A stretch of 64,000 bases of DNA from Albugo candida (Eukaryota; Oomycota; Peronosporomycetes; Albuginales): positions 372,001 through 436,000 of the forward strand of contig JBDOQK010000004.1 in assembly GCA_040437565.1 (NCBI GenBank), read 5' to 3'. The notes beneath the pieces were generated by a model. That model saw nothing but the letters and a program-made list of their open reading frames with translations. It ran no database searches and was not told where the DNA came from. Shown one piece after another: positions 12,235-24,273 of this stretch; position 1 is the stretch's first letter; the number at the start of each line of letters is the position of its first letter. The position numbers and the translations under genes were made by a program.

Positions 12235-15200
12235 TCATTTGATATTGTAATTTCGAACTTTAGTCCGATCATTGATCAGCTCTGCTCGCTTGGATTGAAG
12301 TTGTTGTAGTTTCTTCATCACAATCTGTTGACTCAAAGTCGCTCTAGCCGATATGCGTACTTCCTTCGCCTCAGAGTTTGCATTGCTTTCACTGTTTCCT
12401 GTTCGTCTTCCTGTCAACATCAACAGATCCTTTGGTATGACACTTGAATTAAGGATACCTGCATCAACCTCACACACAAAAAACATGCTTAAAGAAATTC
12501 AAAGGATATCTTGTTGTAATTTGACTCGAGCGTCTGAGACTTTTGGTTCTCTTACGCAATTGATTGTTGTCGTCGCAGTATCATTTCCCGATGAACTTTG
12601 TATGCTGAGATCATTGACGGTTCCATTTCTCTCGCTTTGATGATTTCCAGACTGTCCTCTGTTGTCTTGCCTTCCAGTCGTCGACAATTCGGCATCTGTA
12701 GGAGTCACTTTCTCGTCAGCATACCTCAAACTAACTCTCTTCGATTTTGATGGGGTACCGCTAGTGACATTCTCATCTACGGAATTGGACAGACTTTGTG
12801 AGAAGTCATGCACCGAGCTGAGCTTTTGACGCTGTATTTTTATCATTCGCCGGAGTTCTTTCTTGAGTATCTTATTGTGCTGACGACATTCTTCTAATGA
12901 CTGCATGAGATCTTCGATCAAAGTCTCGTAGTCGTTTTTGTTTTGGAATTCTGCTCGCAGACCAGTCGTCTCGTCCGAAGATCCCTCTTTATGTCTTCTT
13001 GCTTCAGCGCTGAGCTGATTGCTAAGCTCCATTAATTGTATTCGTTCGACTGCTAATCTCTCAATATCGGCATTTGCAGCCACCAAACTTTTTTTGAGAG
13101 ATTTTACCTCACTTTGGAGGCTTTTGAGTTGCTTGGGTGAGGCTCTCAATTCAATGTGCTGCCTTGAGAGCTGTCGTTCTAATTCCGCAATTTGTACATG
13201 CTTTTCCACCACGGTTCTGTTTGCCTCGCTCAATTGTAATTTGTACATATTGATCTCTTTTTGAAGTAAGCTGTTGTTCTCTGCCAGGCTTCGTAAAGCA
13301 CCTTGATCGTGATCTTGATCAGCAGCATCTATTTCTTCTCTATGTCGAGCCTTCTTCCCTACTTGTTCTCTGATTGCCTCTTTCATTTCGCGGATCATGT
13401 CTGTAAGAAACGTCATAGAGATAGAACGTTACAGTGACGATGGCTCATATGCACAAGGAAACACACCTTTGAGGCGACTATTTTCCTCTATATAATTGGA
13501 GATCATTTCATTTTTATCACTTGACTTGTTGCTGCCAATTCCATCTTCAGTCATCGCTATGTGATGTTTTTCCTGGGAATGCAGCTTGTTGGGGACCGAG
13601 CTTACGGTGGGTGGTCCAAGATCACCACTCCAAAGCGGAGATAACGTTTGTGACGCTGAACCCCACTTGTTGTGAGTAGAAGCAGAATCGAATGAGAATA
13701 ACTTTCCATCTGTACGGCTTATCGAAGACTTCAAAGGAGCTGCGAAGGTCTCTGCGACATGTTGATTAGCTTGTATTGTGAAGAGCTCAGTCTGCAGTCG
13801 CTGGATTTCGATTTCTGTATGACAAAGTTGCTCTTGTAGGGTCGTCTTCTCCTTCAGAATATTATCATTTGCTTGCTGTAACTCACGCACTCGAGCTTCT
13901 TGATAAATTCGAGATTCCTGCTCTGTGTCTTGCAACTTACGCTCCCAGCTAAGATTCTGGGCAACAAGCTTTTGTTGTAGCTCTTCTTCTTTTTCATGTT
14001 CTTCTTCAATTTGCGTCTGGAGCTTTTTAATCGAGCCTTCATGCGTTTGAATTTGATCAAGCAATTCTTCTAAACGACTTTGCATTCTTTGTTGAGTTCT
14101 TTCCGAATTCAGCAGCTTTTCTGTCAAATTTTGAACAGCAACACCATGCGAGGAGTTGGTTTCATTCAGCTGTTCCGTGATTTCCTTCACTTCGACTTCT
14201 TTGATACTTACTTTGTCCTCTAGTTCCCAACGTACACGCTGAAGCTCAGTTTCTTTGTCGACATATCTTTCCTGCTCAGCTTGAAGTTGAGTTTTCAGAC
14301 TGTTGATTGACTCTTCTGTCCGCTTATTTTGACAGCGTGTTTGCTCTTCCTACAATCAAAAGTGTGTCAGAGGGCACGTCGCAGCAATATACCTTGATTT
14401 GCAACTACCATTTGCTGTTTTTCGCGAGCCATTTCGTTTAAATGATCTTTTTTCTGCTGTTCGAAAGCATTTTCCATAGTATATAATTGATCCAAAGCGT
14501 CTGCCATTCGACTTTCATATTCATCCAAAACGGCCTGTTTTTGTTGCTGTACTTGAATTCTTTCCTTCTTTAATTCGTCAATTTCTGCGTTCTTCATAAA
14601 CTTGAGATCATCTAGTTGCCAGCTTATCTCTTTTTGATCCTTTTCATACTTCTGCACGACCATTTCCAACTCTTCTACTCTGTCTTGGAGTTGTTTGCTT
14701 CGCTTCTTCCAAACTTCACAATCAGACTGAGCTTTAATCGATTCACTTCGAAGCTGTGAATACTTTGTTTCACATTCCTCCAGTTGATTTCCATGCTTTA
14801 CCGTTTGATCACGTACGAGTTGATCCACACTTTGTTTCCATTCTCGTCTTTCAGCATCGATTTCTTCATTCTTCTGATCCAAAAGACGTTCGTTCTCTTG
14901 CCGACTTTGGACCAGGCATTTTTCCAGTTGTTTGATTTTGTCTTCATAACCCCAGTTAAACTCTTCCAATTGTAGTCTGAATTCCTTTGATCGTATCTGT
15001 ATCTCGGTCTCTTTCGCTTTGACATTTTTCTTCTCCCGTGTAAGCTCAGATCGCAATTCCGCCATCGCGGCCTTTAGCTCACTTATTTCTTCTGTCTGAC
15101 AGTGTAGTTGCTTTTTCAAAGTCGTAAAAGTGCTGTCATATTCCAAAAGTTCTTCATCTCTTCCTTCTAAAAGCTTTAGCGACCACGCACTCAGAACTTT

Positions 15201-15515
15201 TAACAGATCACGTGCATTGATACCTTCAAATTGTATTGGAAATCTTCCTGTAGTTTAACGAGCTTTTGCTTCAAAATCGCATTCTCGGATTCCTATGGAA
15301 AAATAAGTAAACTAAGAAATTGTATCGGGATTGTATCGGGAACCACTCACTTTTTCACGACTTAAATTCTCCAACGATTGAATCCTAAATTCATTAATTT
15401 CGTGTAATTCTTTTTCTTTTTCCTGAACCAAAGAGCGAATTTTGTCGGGTGAGTAATAGGCTCGAGAATCGTTTGATTGAGGTTCGTGCAATTTATTTCG
15501 TATGGAATTGTCCAT
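12235..15515 (-). CDS. Long coiled-coil protein, CCDC57-like
   Basis: A spliced gene encoding an almost continuous heptad-rich coiled coil of roughly 1,000 residues. Exons from the ATG are 15351-15515, 15224-15292, 14393-15173, 13467-14345, from 13400 downward, and probably a last exon ending at 12235. The stop at 12499 would otherwise end the protein, so the last junction is uncertain. The N-terminal LQEDFQYNLKLLEGRDEELLEYDSTF segment resembles, from memory, the start of vertebrate CCDC57, a centriolar-satellite and microtubule protein. The rest is too repetitive to place. One acceptor near 14345 uses an AAG three bases downstream of a TAG (NAGNAG type) to keep the frame. Head-to-head with the AAA ATPase gene; tail-to-tail with PP2A, 114 bp apart. 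Other coiled-coil families are possible. Confidence 0.7.
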
Positions 15516-15596
15516 GTACTTAATGGTATCGATTCGCTGTGCATTGAAGAGGCACCGACGCCATCCAGTCTAGTGTGGAAAGCACAAGTTGAGGTG
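15516..15596. promoter_or_regulatory. 81-bp shared intergenic region between divergent start codons
   Basis: The coiled-coil gene starts at 15515 on the minus strand. The first in-frame ATG of the AAA ATPase is at 15597 on the plus strand. Both 5' leaders and promoters must fit in or overlap these 81 bases unless further upstream exons exist. No TATA-like element stands out. Confidence 0.5.
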
Positions 15597-18334
15597 ATGA
15601 CGGCATTCTGTGTGGACGCAGACCACGACGCGGTCAGTATAGCTCGGGATACATGCTGTTGTATCCTGTATGTCAATGGGAGCCAAAACGTTAGCACGGA
15701 GCATTCCTATGTTATGGTCAAATGCACTTTAGAAAACGGGCAGGACGTTCGCATCGCATATGCGAAACTTGTGCGGCATTTAACGGAATCTCAGTCACTT
15801 TGTAAAAGCGTAAATGCATCGGATGCAGTCGTTTTTTCGAGTGGATTGAGAGTTGCGTTGAGATTAAAGTCAGCCGAATTGACGAAAATGGATGCATCAG
15901 CATACTGCAAAGTAGAGCCAAAAGTTGACTATTTCGTGCATGAAAACCAAAGTGATACTACCTCTACGACTCCGTTAAACAATGCGAAAAGTTGCTCGTG
16001 TGAAGTAGGTGTCATTGACTCGGCCACTTTGAAGCTGCTTGATTTTCAGATTCTCAATACCGCGGCACGACGAAGCTTAATGCAAGTTACAACTCAAGTA
16101 ATTGTTTATACTACGGAGCAGCTAATGAGGAAAAAGCTTATACAATTTTGATGTAGTTAGTGCATTTATCCGTTGTGTGGGATGGCAAATACCAAGAAAT
16201 CAATTGGTTTGGTTGTCAATACACTGTACAGTTCTCAAATATCAGATGGAAGAGATATGGAAGTGGCTGCTGTGAAAAGATTGGAATAATTGACGCGCAT
16301 ATCTCCACCTTAGATATATTTGACCATGTCGCAAACNNNNNNNNNNNNNNNNNNNNNNNNNNNNNNNNNNNNNNNNNNNNNNNNNNNNNNNNNNNNNNNN
16401 NNNNNNNNNNNNNNNNNNNNNNNNNNNNNNNNNNNNTTGGTTTGGTTGTCAATACACTGTACAGTTCTCAAATATCAGATGGAAGAGATATGGAAGTGGC
16501 TGCTGTGAAAAGATTGGAATAATTGACGCGCATATCTCCACCTTAGATATATTTGACCATGTCGCAAACGTAGCCAAGCCCCTTGCCCACAATGGTTTCC
16601 TGTCAAGTCACGTGCAAAAAGCGACACAATTCATAGCCAGTAGGTTGGGAGGCGTTCAAAGCCAGGCAGAGCAAATTCTGGAGCTGATCCATCAACGATT
16701 CACCAGGCCATTTCGACAACAAAGCATTGTAGGAGACTATATCGGGTGTGTGGTTACTGGTGTGTCTGGAAGTGGTAAGACAAGCTTGGTACGGTGCATA
16801 ACGCAGAGCCTTTGCGTTCCAATTATTTGGTTATGTGAGGATGACATTTTGCCAGCTATCCAAGGTGGCCTTGACACGCGTCTGATAGATAAATTGCAAG
16901 CAGTTTTCAAGCAGAAAGAAGAATGCATTCTCGTCATTGATGGATTGGAGAATTTTGCACCAAGAAGACAATCGCATTTAACGAACACGCTGCAGCTGAA
17001 AACTTTGCTTTTGACTCTTGATTACATCAAAGAGAATTCCAAGACATTCGTTGTAGCGACCACATGTCATTTGAAAGATATCGATCAAGCAATATGTAGT
17101 AATGACCGCCTGGAGTTGGAAGTACAACTAGAGCCTCCCACTCGAAAACAACGACTTGAAATCCTTGAGATTATTGCAAAAGATTGGCCCATAACGAATG
17201 ATTTTGCTCAGTTTGTAGCACATGTCAGTGACAGTACCGGGGGATACGTTGCTGCTGATCTGGTCCGAGTTTGTCAGCACATTTTGCTGGACATCAGCTC
17301 GAGTTCCCATGCAAACCCATTCGGTGATGTTAAGTCATTTGACATCAGCGAAGAAATGGTAAGGCGAGCTCTAGCGTCAACTTTCCCGTCTGTCTTACAA
17401 GGATACACTATTCTCCGAAAAGGCTCCGATCTATGTACGGAATCCGATCCTTTTGCAAAATTCCACGGCCTTGATGATGTCATACGGGAACTTCGGATAG
17501 CATTACTGGAGCCTCTGATGAATTGTGATCGATACCTTAAATTTGGTGCAGTCCCTCCGAGAGGAATACTTCTTTCCGGTCCTTCGGGATCAGGAAAGAC
17601 GGCAGTAGCTCTTGCAGTAGCAAAGGAATGTGAACGAGCAGGTTTAGCAACATTCATATCGGTCAAATGTACCGAGCTGATCAATAAGGTTGTGGGTGAT
17701 ACTGAAAAATCACTAGCAGCGCTCTTCAAGAGTGCACGACTAGCTGCTCCATGTATCATTTATTTCGACCAAATTGAGTGCCTCGCCCCAGTTCGAGGCT
17801 TTGATTCCAGCACAGAGCAAACCTTTGATCGACTTTTGAGTTATTTGTTGATAGAAATGGATGGATTTGATACCAGAAATGATGCCGTCACTTCCAATGA
17901 GTTTGTGAAACAGCATATTGTGATTTTGGCAACAACAACAGACATCCGTCAATTAGATTCAGCGATATTACGTCCCGGGTGCGATTTGACTCTTTCTTGT
18001 GCTTGTGAAACGCAGACTCATTGACATTTTGCATTGTAGACGATTTGATATACATCTCCATCTACACTTACCCGACGGAAAAGCTCGCGAAAGAATCATA
18101 CTCGACTTATTGACTGAGATTCCTCTTCAGTACGACAGAGACGATTCAGCAATGTCTGATTGCCAGCGAGTAGCAAATCACATCGCGCAGCAAACAGAGT
18201 CCTGGACAGCTCTGAACATTAAGCAGGTTTTCCAGGAAGCGGCGATGGCGACTTTACGCTCCAATATCGACGCGAGAAACGTGCCCATTGATCAAGTCAT
18301 TCGCTCCTTCGATTCGCTCGCAGTAACGCGATAA
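15597..18334 (+). CDS. Two-domain AAA ATPase, Cdc48/AFG2 (SPATA5)-like
   Basis: Exons are 15597-16097, 16157-17978 (with the duplicated flank 16437-16569 counted once) and 18040-18334. The merged protein is 794 residues and the phase is exact. The N-terminal 230 residues are family-variable. The first AAA module has Walker A GVSGSGKTS near residue 290 and a Walker B-like ILVIDGLE near 347. The second has Walker A GPSGSGKT near 564 and IIYFDQIE near 626, followed by PVRG and the sensor segment ILRPG. Both Walker B motifs lack the usual catalytic glutamate (DG and DQ instead of DE). The closest groups by layout are AFG2A/AFG2B, which act in ribosome maturation, with p97 as an alternative; I cannot choose between them. 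The TTG upstream at 15477 is not a likely start. Confidence 0.8.
16204..16569. repeat. Gap-flanking direct duplication of 133 bp (assembly artefact)
   Basis: 16204-16336 recurs at 16437-16569 around the gap 16337-16436. With one copy the AAA ATPase exon is open and totals a multiple of three. Confidence 0.9.
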
Positions 18335-18670
18335 AAAATATTAGTTTAAAGGTGTAACACTTGTGCACGAGACGCATTGAAGTCTTACAAGTGAGTGCAT
18401 ATACTCACACGAAAGTGCGCTGCGCCGCGCCACGTATCACCGCTACTAATTTCTACTTCAAGCGGTTTGAAATATTGCGCTTACTCAATTTCGACATTGA
18501 ATGACACGTAAATAAGCGGTTCAACGGCAAAGGATACAAATTGCGTAATGTTTTGTCCGCTTCTTTTAGCAAATCAAAACGCACGACCCTGCTCTGACTC
18601 GAATAACAATGCGATAGAGCAATAAAGTGGAAAGTCGTTCCAATAAAAACAAAACACAGAGTTTACATCG
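18335..18670. other. Intergenic, 336 bp
   Basis: Lies between the AAA ATPase stop and the USP gene start on the same strand. Nothing beyond AT-rich spacer was recognised. It presumably carries the polyadenylation site and the next promoter. Confidence 0.5.
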
Positions 18671-21509
18671 ATGCCAACGTCAGCTGAATCTGATTCTGAC
18701 CAATTAAGAACAATTATTGGAGCGGAAAAGCATTGTATGGCACCTTTTGTGAGCAAGTCGGACGAGATGTTGTATCACGGATGGCTCCATATTAAAACTC
18801 GCTCTATGATGAACGTTCGACCGCGTCATTTACGATATTGTGTCGTGTATAAAGACGACGGTATACTACTAACATTTCGAGTGCAACCTTCGTCACAAGA
18901 ACTCGTTGGTGTCATTCGTCCGCTACGAAAATATTGTATCAAAAATGTACGCGAATGGAATTTACGCAAATGTGGCTTCTTCCTCACTGTGATAAAGTCC
19001 AATGAAAACGTCGAGCGAGTTTTGGAGATCACGTTACCATCTTCAGCATCAATGAATGAGTGGCGACGTGCGTTTTTAATTATGACAGAACCTCTTGCTG
19101 AGAGAAAACAAGTACTGTGCAAACTGAATGCTTCACTGGAGTTCGATACATCGATTGACGCATCGCTTGTGGAAACAAAACAGCCGAATTTCTGGGTTAA
19201 GGGAGCTTCCATTCATCGTGGCTTACTGAATAATACAGGTAAAATGCACGAGAGATATTTACACACATGTGCTCGATCTCATGAAGCGTACGCTCAGGCG
19301 AAAATAATTGCTTTCTTAACGTTATCATACAGAGCTTTTGGCATTTACAGCCAATGCGGCATTTTCTCTTGAATGCTGAGATAAAAAATGACACTAAAAG
19401 CGTCGAGACGAGTGTATTACGAGCTTTACAAGTAAGATCTATCGAGCTGTTGGTGATTGTACCATGTTTGATGAGTTGTGTAGACCATTATGATCGAATA
19501 CGATGACACATCCAGTGGTTCACTTCATTCGCGTGGGCTTCGAAAAGGCCTTAGTGTCTTATACAAAGCAGTAAGTGATCATAAGGATACCTGCGACATT
19601 CGTTTTTGACGATTTTGTGCTCGGAAGGATAAGAATTTTCAGGAAGGGATGATGTATGACGCTGAAGAAACGCTTGTACGCCACACACGTCTTTGTATAA
19701 TTCTAACGATACTGAATTTCGTTGTAGTTGGCACTATTGAATCTCATGCATCAACAAACGGTACACTTTCTCCCACAAAGGTTTTTAGATATTGCTGTCT
19801 CACAAAACGCGCAAGGATGTGACAGAATTGGATCAAAACAAGGAGAATACGGCATTAGTGAGGACATTGACTCGGCTCATTCGAAATGATGCTTACAATG
19901 ATACCTCACCGACGATTTTTGACCAGCATAGTATTCCCCATGTGGTGTTTAGCCATCAAATGTACGATAGATTTGTGTGCAGCATATGTCAACATGCAAC
20001 ATCTTGGGAGCTATCCAGCAATTTGGTCTTTACGACTTATGCAAGCGATTTTTTAGACAAATCGTTTTCGTCTATGGAAGACTTGCTTCGACATGTATCT
20101 AGCTCGGAAACGACCACTTCATGTACCAGTGGAAAATGTACCGGAACAAATCAAAAAAAGGTAATATTGAGACCTAATCAAGTCTCATGAGAGCTGACGA
20201 TGTACTGTTGTATAGCGCTCAATTTACCGTTTTCCAATGGTATTCACGATATCAATTTTATGGTCGACAGCATCGGCATCCTGCAAACAAGTCGAAACAC
20301 TCATGTCTAACATCACAAATCGTCTTGACCTGGCAAAAGCTTTTGTGGCAGGAGGCCCGGCTGCTCATTTATATCGTGGTGGAATTCGAACAACTTATCG
20401 ATTGCGGGGATTTGTGTGCTATTACGGGAAGCATTATGTCGCTATATTTTATAGCACAACTCATAAAATATGGTTACTTTTCGATGACAGCCGCGTTGTT
20501 GAAGTTGGAACTTGGAGTCAGGTTGTGGCAAAATGTTTGAAGGGAAGATCACAGCCCGTTCTTCTCTTTTACGAGTTACCGGATCGTCGAAAAGATTCAT
20601 CAGTTAATATAATTGACGACGTGTATAGAACGTCTACAAGTGATAGAACATGGCCTTCGGGATCGCTTGACAGTGTTTCAGAGGTCCCAGATGAAATAAT
20701 TGAATGGAATGGTGCCGTAGCTTTGCCGATCGAGCCCGAAGATCAAACTTCAAGTCCGAGCCAAAGCAAGACAGTGATTATCCAAGTGAAGGGTGATCAA
20801 GATAGAGAACACCTTCAAGCGACATTCAAGTTCCACCAGGATATAACTCCAGTTTCGTCTGCGATCGCCGTACAGCCACGGCTGGCAGCAATGCGAATAC
20901 CGTTGCAATCGAATGAATATGACGTTATGTATACGGATGAAAATCGCATTCTTGGCCTCCTTCTCGCCAAGTTTGATGGGGTTCTTACGATCGTTGGCTT
21001 CCCTCGTGACTCTTCTGGTGATATGTTTGGCGCCGAGTCGAGCGGTAAAATAAANNNNNNNNNNNNNNNNNNNNNNNNNNNNNNNNNNNNNNNNNNNNNN
21101 NNNNNNNNNNNNNNNNNNNNNNNNNNNNNNNNNNNNNNNNNNNNNNNNNNNNNNGGATGAAAATCGCATTCTTGGCCTCCTTCTCGCCAAGTTTGATGGG
21201 GTTCTTACGATCGTTGGCTTCCCTCGTGACTCTTCTGGTGATATGTTTGGCGCCGAGTCGAGCGGTAAAATAAAGATTTTAGACAGTTTTGTTCACGCGA
21301 ATGGACATATTCTTCATCAGTATTCTGTGAAAAGGGCGATACAAATGCTAAGGGCTCAACAACGTCCTTTAATTATTCGTCTCAAGCGTTCAACGAAGAC
21401 CAAATCATTGCTTGAAATGGGATTCTCGAATGAGATGGTTACTAACGCATTGCTGAATTCGAATGGTGACATGGAAGCAGCAAGTCATTATTGTATTGAG
21501 AAGGCGTAG
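18671..21509 (+). CDS. PH domain - ubiquitin-specific protease (C19) - UBA protein
   Basis: Predicted deubiquitinase with a lipid- or protein-binding PH domain at about residues 35-145 (YHGWLHIKTRS... NEWRRAFLIM). The Cys box GLLNNTGENNCFLNVIIQSFW puts the catalytic Cys near 194. The His box YRLRGFVCYYGKHYVAIFY puts His near 473, and FDDSRV carries the Asp near 490. A C-terminal UBA-like helix bundle (LLEMGFSNEMVTNALL) ends the protein. Exons: 18671-19238, 19298-19431, 19484-19570, 19643-19675, 19728-19760, 19816-20160, 20216-21509 (gap copy counted once), about 757 residues. The Cys box appears only after splicing the first intron, so the PH and USP parts belong to one gene. The intron after 19760 may instead be 28 bp, ending at 19788. 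The USP part resembles the USP53/54 and plant UCH-related group. All three triad residues are present. Confidence 0.85.
20935..21274. repeat. Gap-flanking direct duplication of 120 bp (assembly artefact)
   Basis: 20935-21054 recurs at 21155-21274 around the gap 21055-21154. Counting one copy keeps the last USP exon in frame to the UBA domain. Confidence 0.9.
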
Positions 21510-22029
21510 TTACAGTATTTAGCGAGACAGCGCTTTCGGATAAAAAGCTTTAATAGAATATAAATTGTAAAATCGCAAAATAACTGCGATGATAGACGCC
21601 AGAATTTGGAATGTTGCTTGATGAGCTACTGACGTTATTGTCAAACGTGTATCACTAAACATACTATTGCTTAGTATGCAAGTGACATAGCATTCTGAAC
21701 TAAAGTGCAGTGCGCATAGATCACGTACAAGCAACAAGAAAAGCACCTTTTGACCAATGATATAATCGGAACAGGCGTTCGTATTGTGGAACGGTTTTAC
21801 ATGTACCCGTTCGAACATATTTTCGAATATCAGAGCTTATGCTTCATATAAATTCCATAAGGTATACAGTAGATACAATGAGATAGCTATTACAAACCTT
21901 ATTTCGGAATTATGAAATAATCGCGTTAATCTACTAGTAAAGGTCCCGAAATAGTTAATCCATTATCTCACCAAAGCTCCATACTTTGATTCTCCCCCAC
22001 TCGAGCAGTCACACGCTTCGCAGATCCAA
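21510..22029. other. Intergenic, 520 bp
   Basis: AT-rich spacer between the USP gene and trehalase, which lie on the same strand. No coding or repeat feature was recognised. Confidence 0.5.
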
Positions 22030-24273
22030 ATGATGAAAATGCTAACTCGTCTCGGCCGAAATCCCTCAACAGATATTCAGCGGAGCGATGAGCAGCAGCG
22101 CAATAAACGCACTTGCTCGTGTCCTAAATGCTTCCTCACGCGATCGTATGGGACACTTTCTCAGACTGAACAAGATCGAACGTGTAAGGAGGAGAGAATG
22201 TCACACAACTGTATCGGATCGCGTGAGCATCACATGACTCTTCGTTCAGTCATGAATAGCGTAAAACGACATGCTTTTGTGATTGGACTGACAATGTTTT
22301 TGACGATCTCAGTGAGCGTTCTCTTTGTACACACTCAAAGCCAAATCGATTCGAAGCCAAGCGTCATTAAAAATGAGAAATTTATGGGCTCTTTAACGGA
22401 TCTCTATCAGAAAATCATCGACGACACGAAAAGAGATTTCTTGGAAGCGCAGCAATCAGGCGATACAAATTGGTCGCAGAACTGGCTAAAGCGATTAGAT
22501 CCAGCGATAACCGAACTGATGTCGCTATACTGTCATGGGGAAGTCTTACATACAATCCAAATGGCAAATGTTTTTCAGGATAGCAAATATTTTGTGGATA
22601 TGCCAATTAGAAGTAACAGCAGTGCGAAACTCATTTTTCATGATTTTGAACATCGGCAATTATCGTTAAAAAAGTTCGTTGCGGCGCATAACGGATCTAA
22701 AGATTTGGAGAAAGATAAGGCCGAGTACGTTGGCTTATTACGCGAGTTTCTCAATCGACATTTCGATCAGCCAGGATCCGATATGATTCCTGCAACTCCT
22801 AATGACTATCAAGAACACACGCTACCTCCGCTGATCAGCACCATAAAGAATTCCGAATATCAGAATTGGGCATTCGAATTGCACCAATTGTGGAAACATT
22901 TGGGTAGAATTCCTCAAAGCAGTGTGCGAGGATCGTATTTACACACGAAACCAGAAGACATGCAGCAAGAAGGCATCAAATCTTCACAATATATTGTGGT
23001 CGTGCCAGGAGGTCGATTTCGTGAATCGTATTATTGGGATTCCTTGTGGATAATCACCGGATTACTGATTAGTGATTTGAAAGAAACAGCGAGAAATGTC
23101 GTCAATAACCTTCTGAATTACGTCGCAGAGTACGGTTTTGTACCTAATGGAGGAAGAATTTATTATTTGACTCGCTCACAGCCTCCAATGTTATCGGAAA
23201 TGGTCAAACTGATTGCTCAGTATACTCGAAACACAACTTTGACGGAATTCGATTTGGAATATCTTTCATATGCGGTACCAATATTGGAGAAAGAATACTC
23301 TTTTTGGATGAAAGAAGGCCCAGGAGGTCATGCTGTCACATTTCTACGTCGAAAAATCGATGGAAATGGGCAGTATTCGGTAGTTACGCACACACTAAAT
23401 CGATACATTTCGCAAGCCAATCATCCCCGACCCGAGTCCTATCGTGAAGATTTTGTTATCGCTTCGAGTATGTATCCAACTGCGAATAATAGTGTCAATC
23501 AGGCTCGTCAAGACAGACTGAAAAAGAATTGGTACAATGATCTCATTGCAGCAGCCGAGAGCGGGTGGGATTTCAGCAGTCGCTGGCTCCGGGATGGTGT
23601 AGACTTACGAACAGTGTACACATCTCTGGTCTTACCAGTCGACTTGAATGCATTCATGTTTCGCATGGAAGAGAATTTGAGAGATTTCCATATAGCGCTT
23701 GGTAATCGTCACCGCGCCAGATTTTTCGACGCCGCAGCTACGAGACGTGCGCATGCAATTGAAGATGTTTTATGGAATGAGAAAGAAAAGTGCTGGAAGG
23801 ATTATGATTTGGAAAGGCATTCTCATCGAATGATACGAGCTGCTTCTGACTATAGTCCATTATGGGCCAAAGCTTTCAATATGAGTGACACTCAGCGCGT
23901 AAAAGATGTGATCGTATCACTGAATGTATCGGGACTCATTCAATCCGCAGGGGTTCAAGCAACGACTACGTTCACTGGTCAGCAATGGGATGCACCAAAT
24001 GCATGGCCTCCAGAGCAAGATTTGATCATCGAAGGTCTTTTGAATCTCAATACGCCAGAGTCAAACGCAATGGCACGGGACCTCGCTAGACGATGGGTTC
24101 ATTCTGGCTTCATCGCCTGGAAGCATACAGGTCTCATGTATGAAAAGTATAACGCGACACAAGCCGGCAATGTCGGATACGGCGGAGAGTACTTTCCACA
24201 ATTTGGCTTTGGGTGGGCAAATGGTGTCATTTTGAAGTATCTTACCATACATCAAAACCTGTTGCTCGATTGA
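22030..24273 (+). CDS. Membrane-anchored trehalase (GH37)
   Basis: Hydrolyses alpha,alpha-trehalose to two glucose molecules. It is a single 747-residue exon. A basic, cysteine-containing N-terminal tail of about 80 residues is followed by one hydrophobic segment at about residues 81-101 (FVIGLTMFLTISVSVLFV). This predicts a type II membrane protein with the enzyme outside the cytoplasm, and NxS/T sites occur in that part. Trehalase signature 1 is present as PGGRFRESYYWDS near 326. Signature 2 is present as QWDAPNAWPP near 652. The end has GGEYFPQFGFGWANGV, typical of the family. A cell-surface enzyme could use host or environmental trehalose; that is inference. Tail-to-tail with RPL27A, 237 bp apart. 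Confidence 0.95.
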   Translation: MMKMLTRLGRNPSTDIQRSDEQQRNKRTCSCPKCFLTRSYGTLSQTEQDRTCKEERMSHNCIGSREHHMTLRSVMNSVKRHAFVIGLTMFLTISVSVLFVHTQSQIDSKPSVIKNEKFMGSLTDLYQKIIDDTKRDFLEAQQSGDTNWSQNWLKRLDPAITELMSLYCHGEVLHTIQMANVFQDSKYFVDMPIRSNSSAKLIFHDFEHRQLSLKKFVAAHNGSKDLEKDKAEYVGLLREFLNRHFDQPGSDMIPATPNDYQEHTLPPLISTIKNSEYQNWAFELHQLWKHLGRIPQSSVRGSYLHTKPEDMQQEGIKSSQYIVVVPGGRFRESYYWDSLWIITGLLISDLKETARNVVNNLLNYVAEYGFVPNGGRIYYLTRSQPPMLSEMVKLIAQYTRNTTLTEFDLEYLSYAVPILEKEYSFWMKEGPGGHAVTFLRRKIDGNGQYSVVTHTLNRYISQANHPRPESYREDFVIASSMYPTANNSVNQARQDRLKKNWYNDLIAAAESGWDFSSRWLRDGVDLRTVYTSLVLPVDLNAFMFRMEENLRDFHIALGNRHRARFFDAAATRRAHAIEDVLWNEKEKCWKDYDLERHSHRMIRAASDYSPLWAKAFNMSDTQRVKDVIVSLNVSGLIQSAGVQATTTFTGQQWDAPNAWPPEQDLIIEGLLNLNTPESNAMARDLARRWVHSGFIAWKHTGLMYEKYNATQAGNVGYGGEYFPQFGFGWANGVILKYLTIHQNLLLD

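Noticed and set aside
15477-15596. N-terminal extension of the AAA ATPase from a TTG at 15477
   Set aside because: Not an ATG, and it would overlap the start of the divergent coiled-coil gene. The first in-frame ATG is at 15597.
18671-19372. PH-domain protein as a separate gene ending at 19372
   Set aside because: Splicing 19239-19297 reveals the USP Cys box in frame, so the PH exon is the start of the USP gene.
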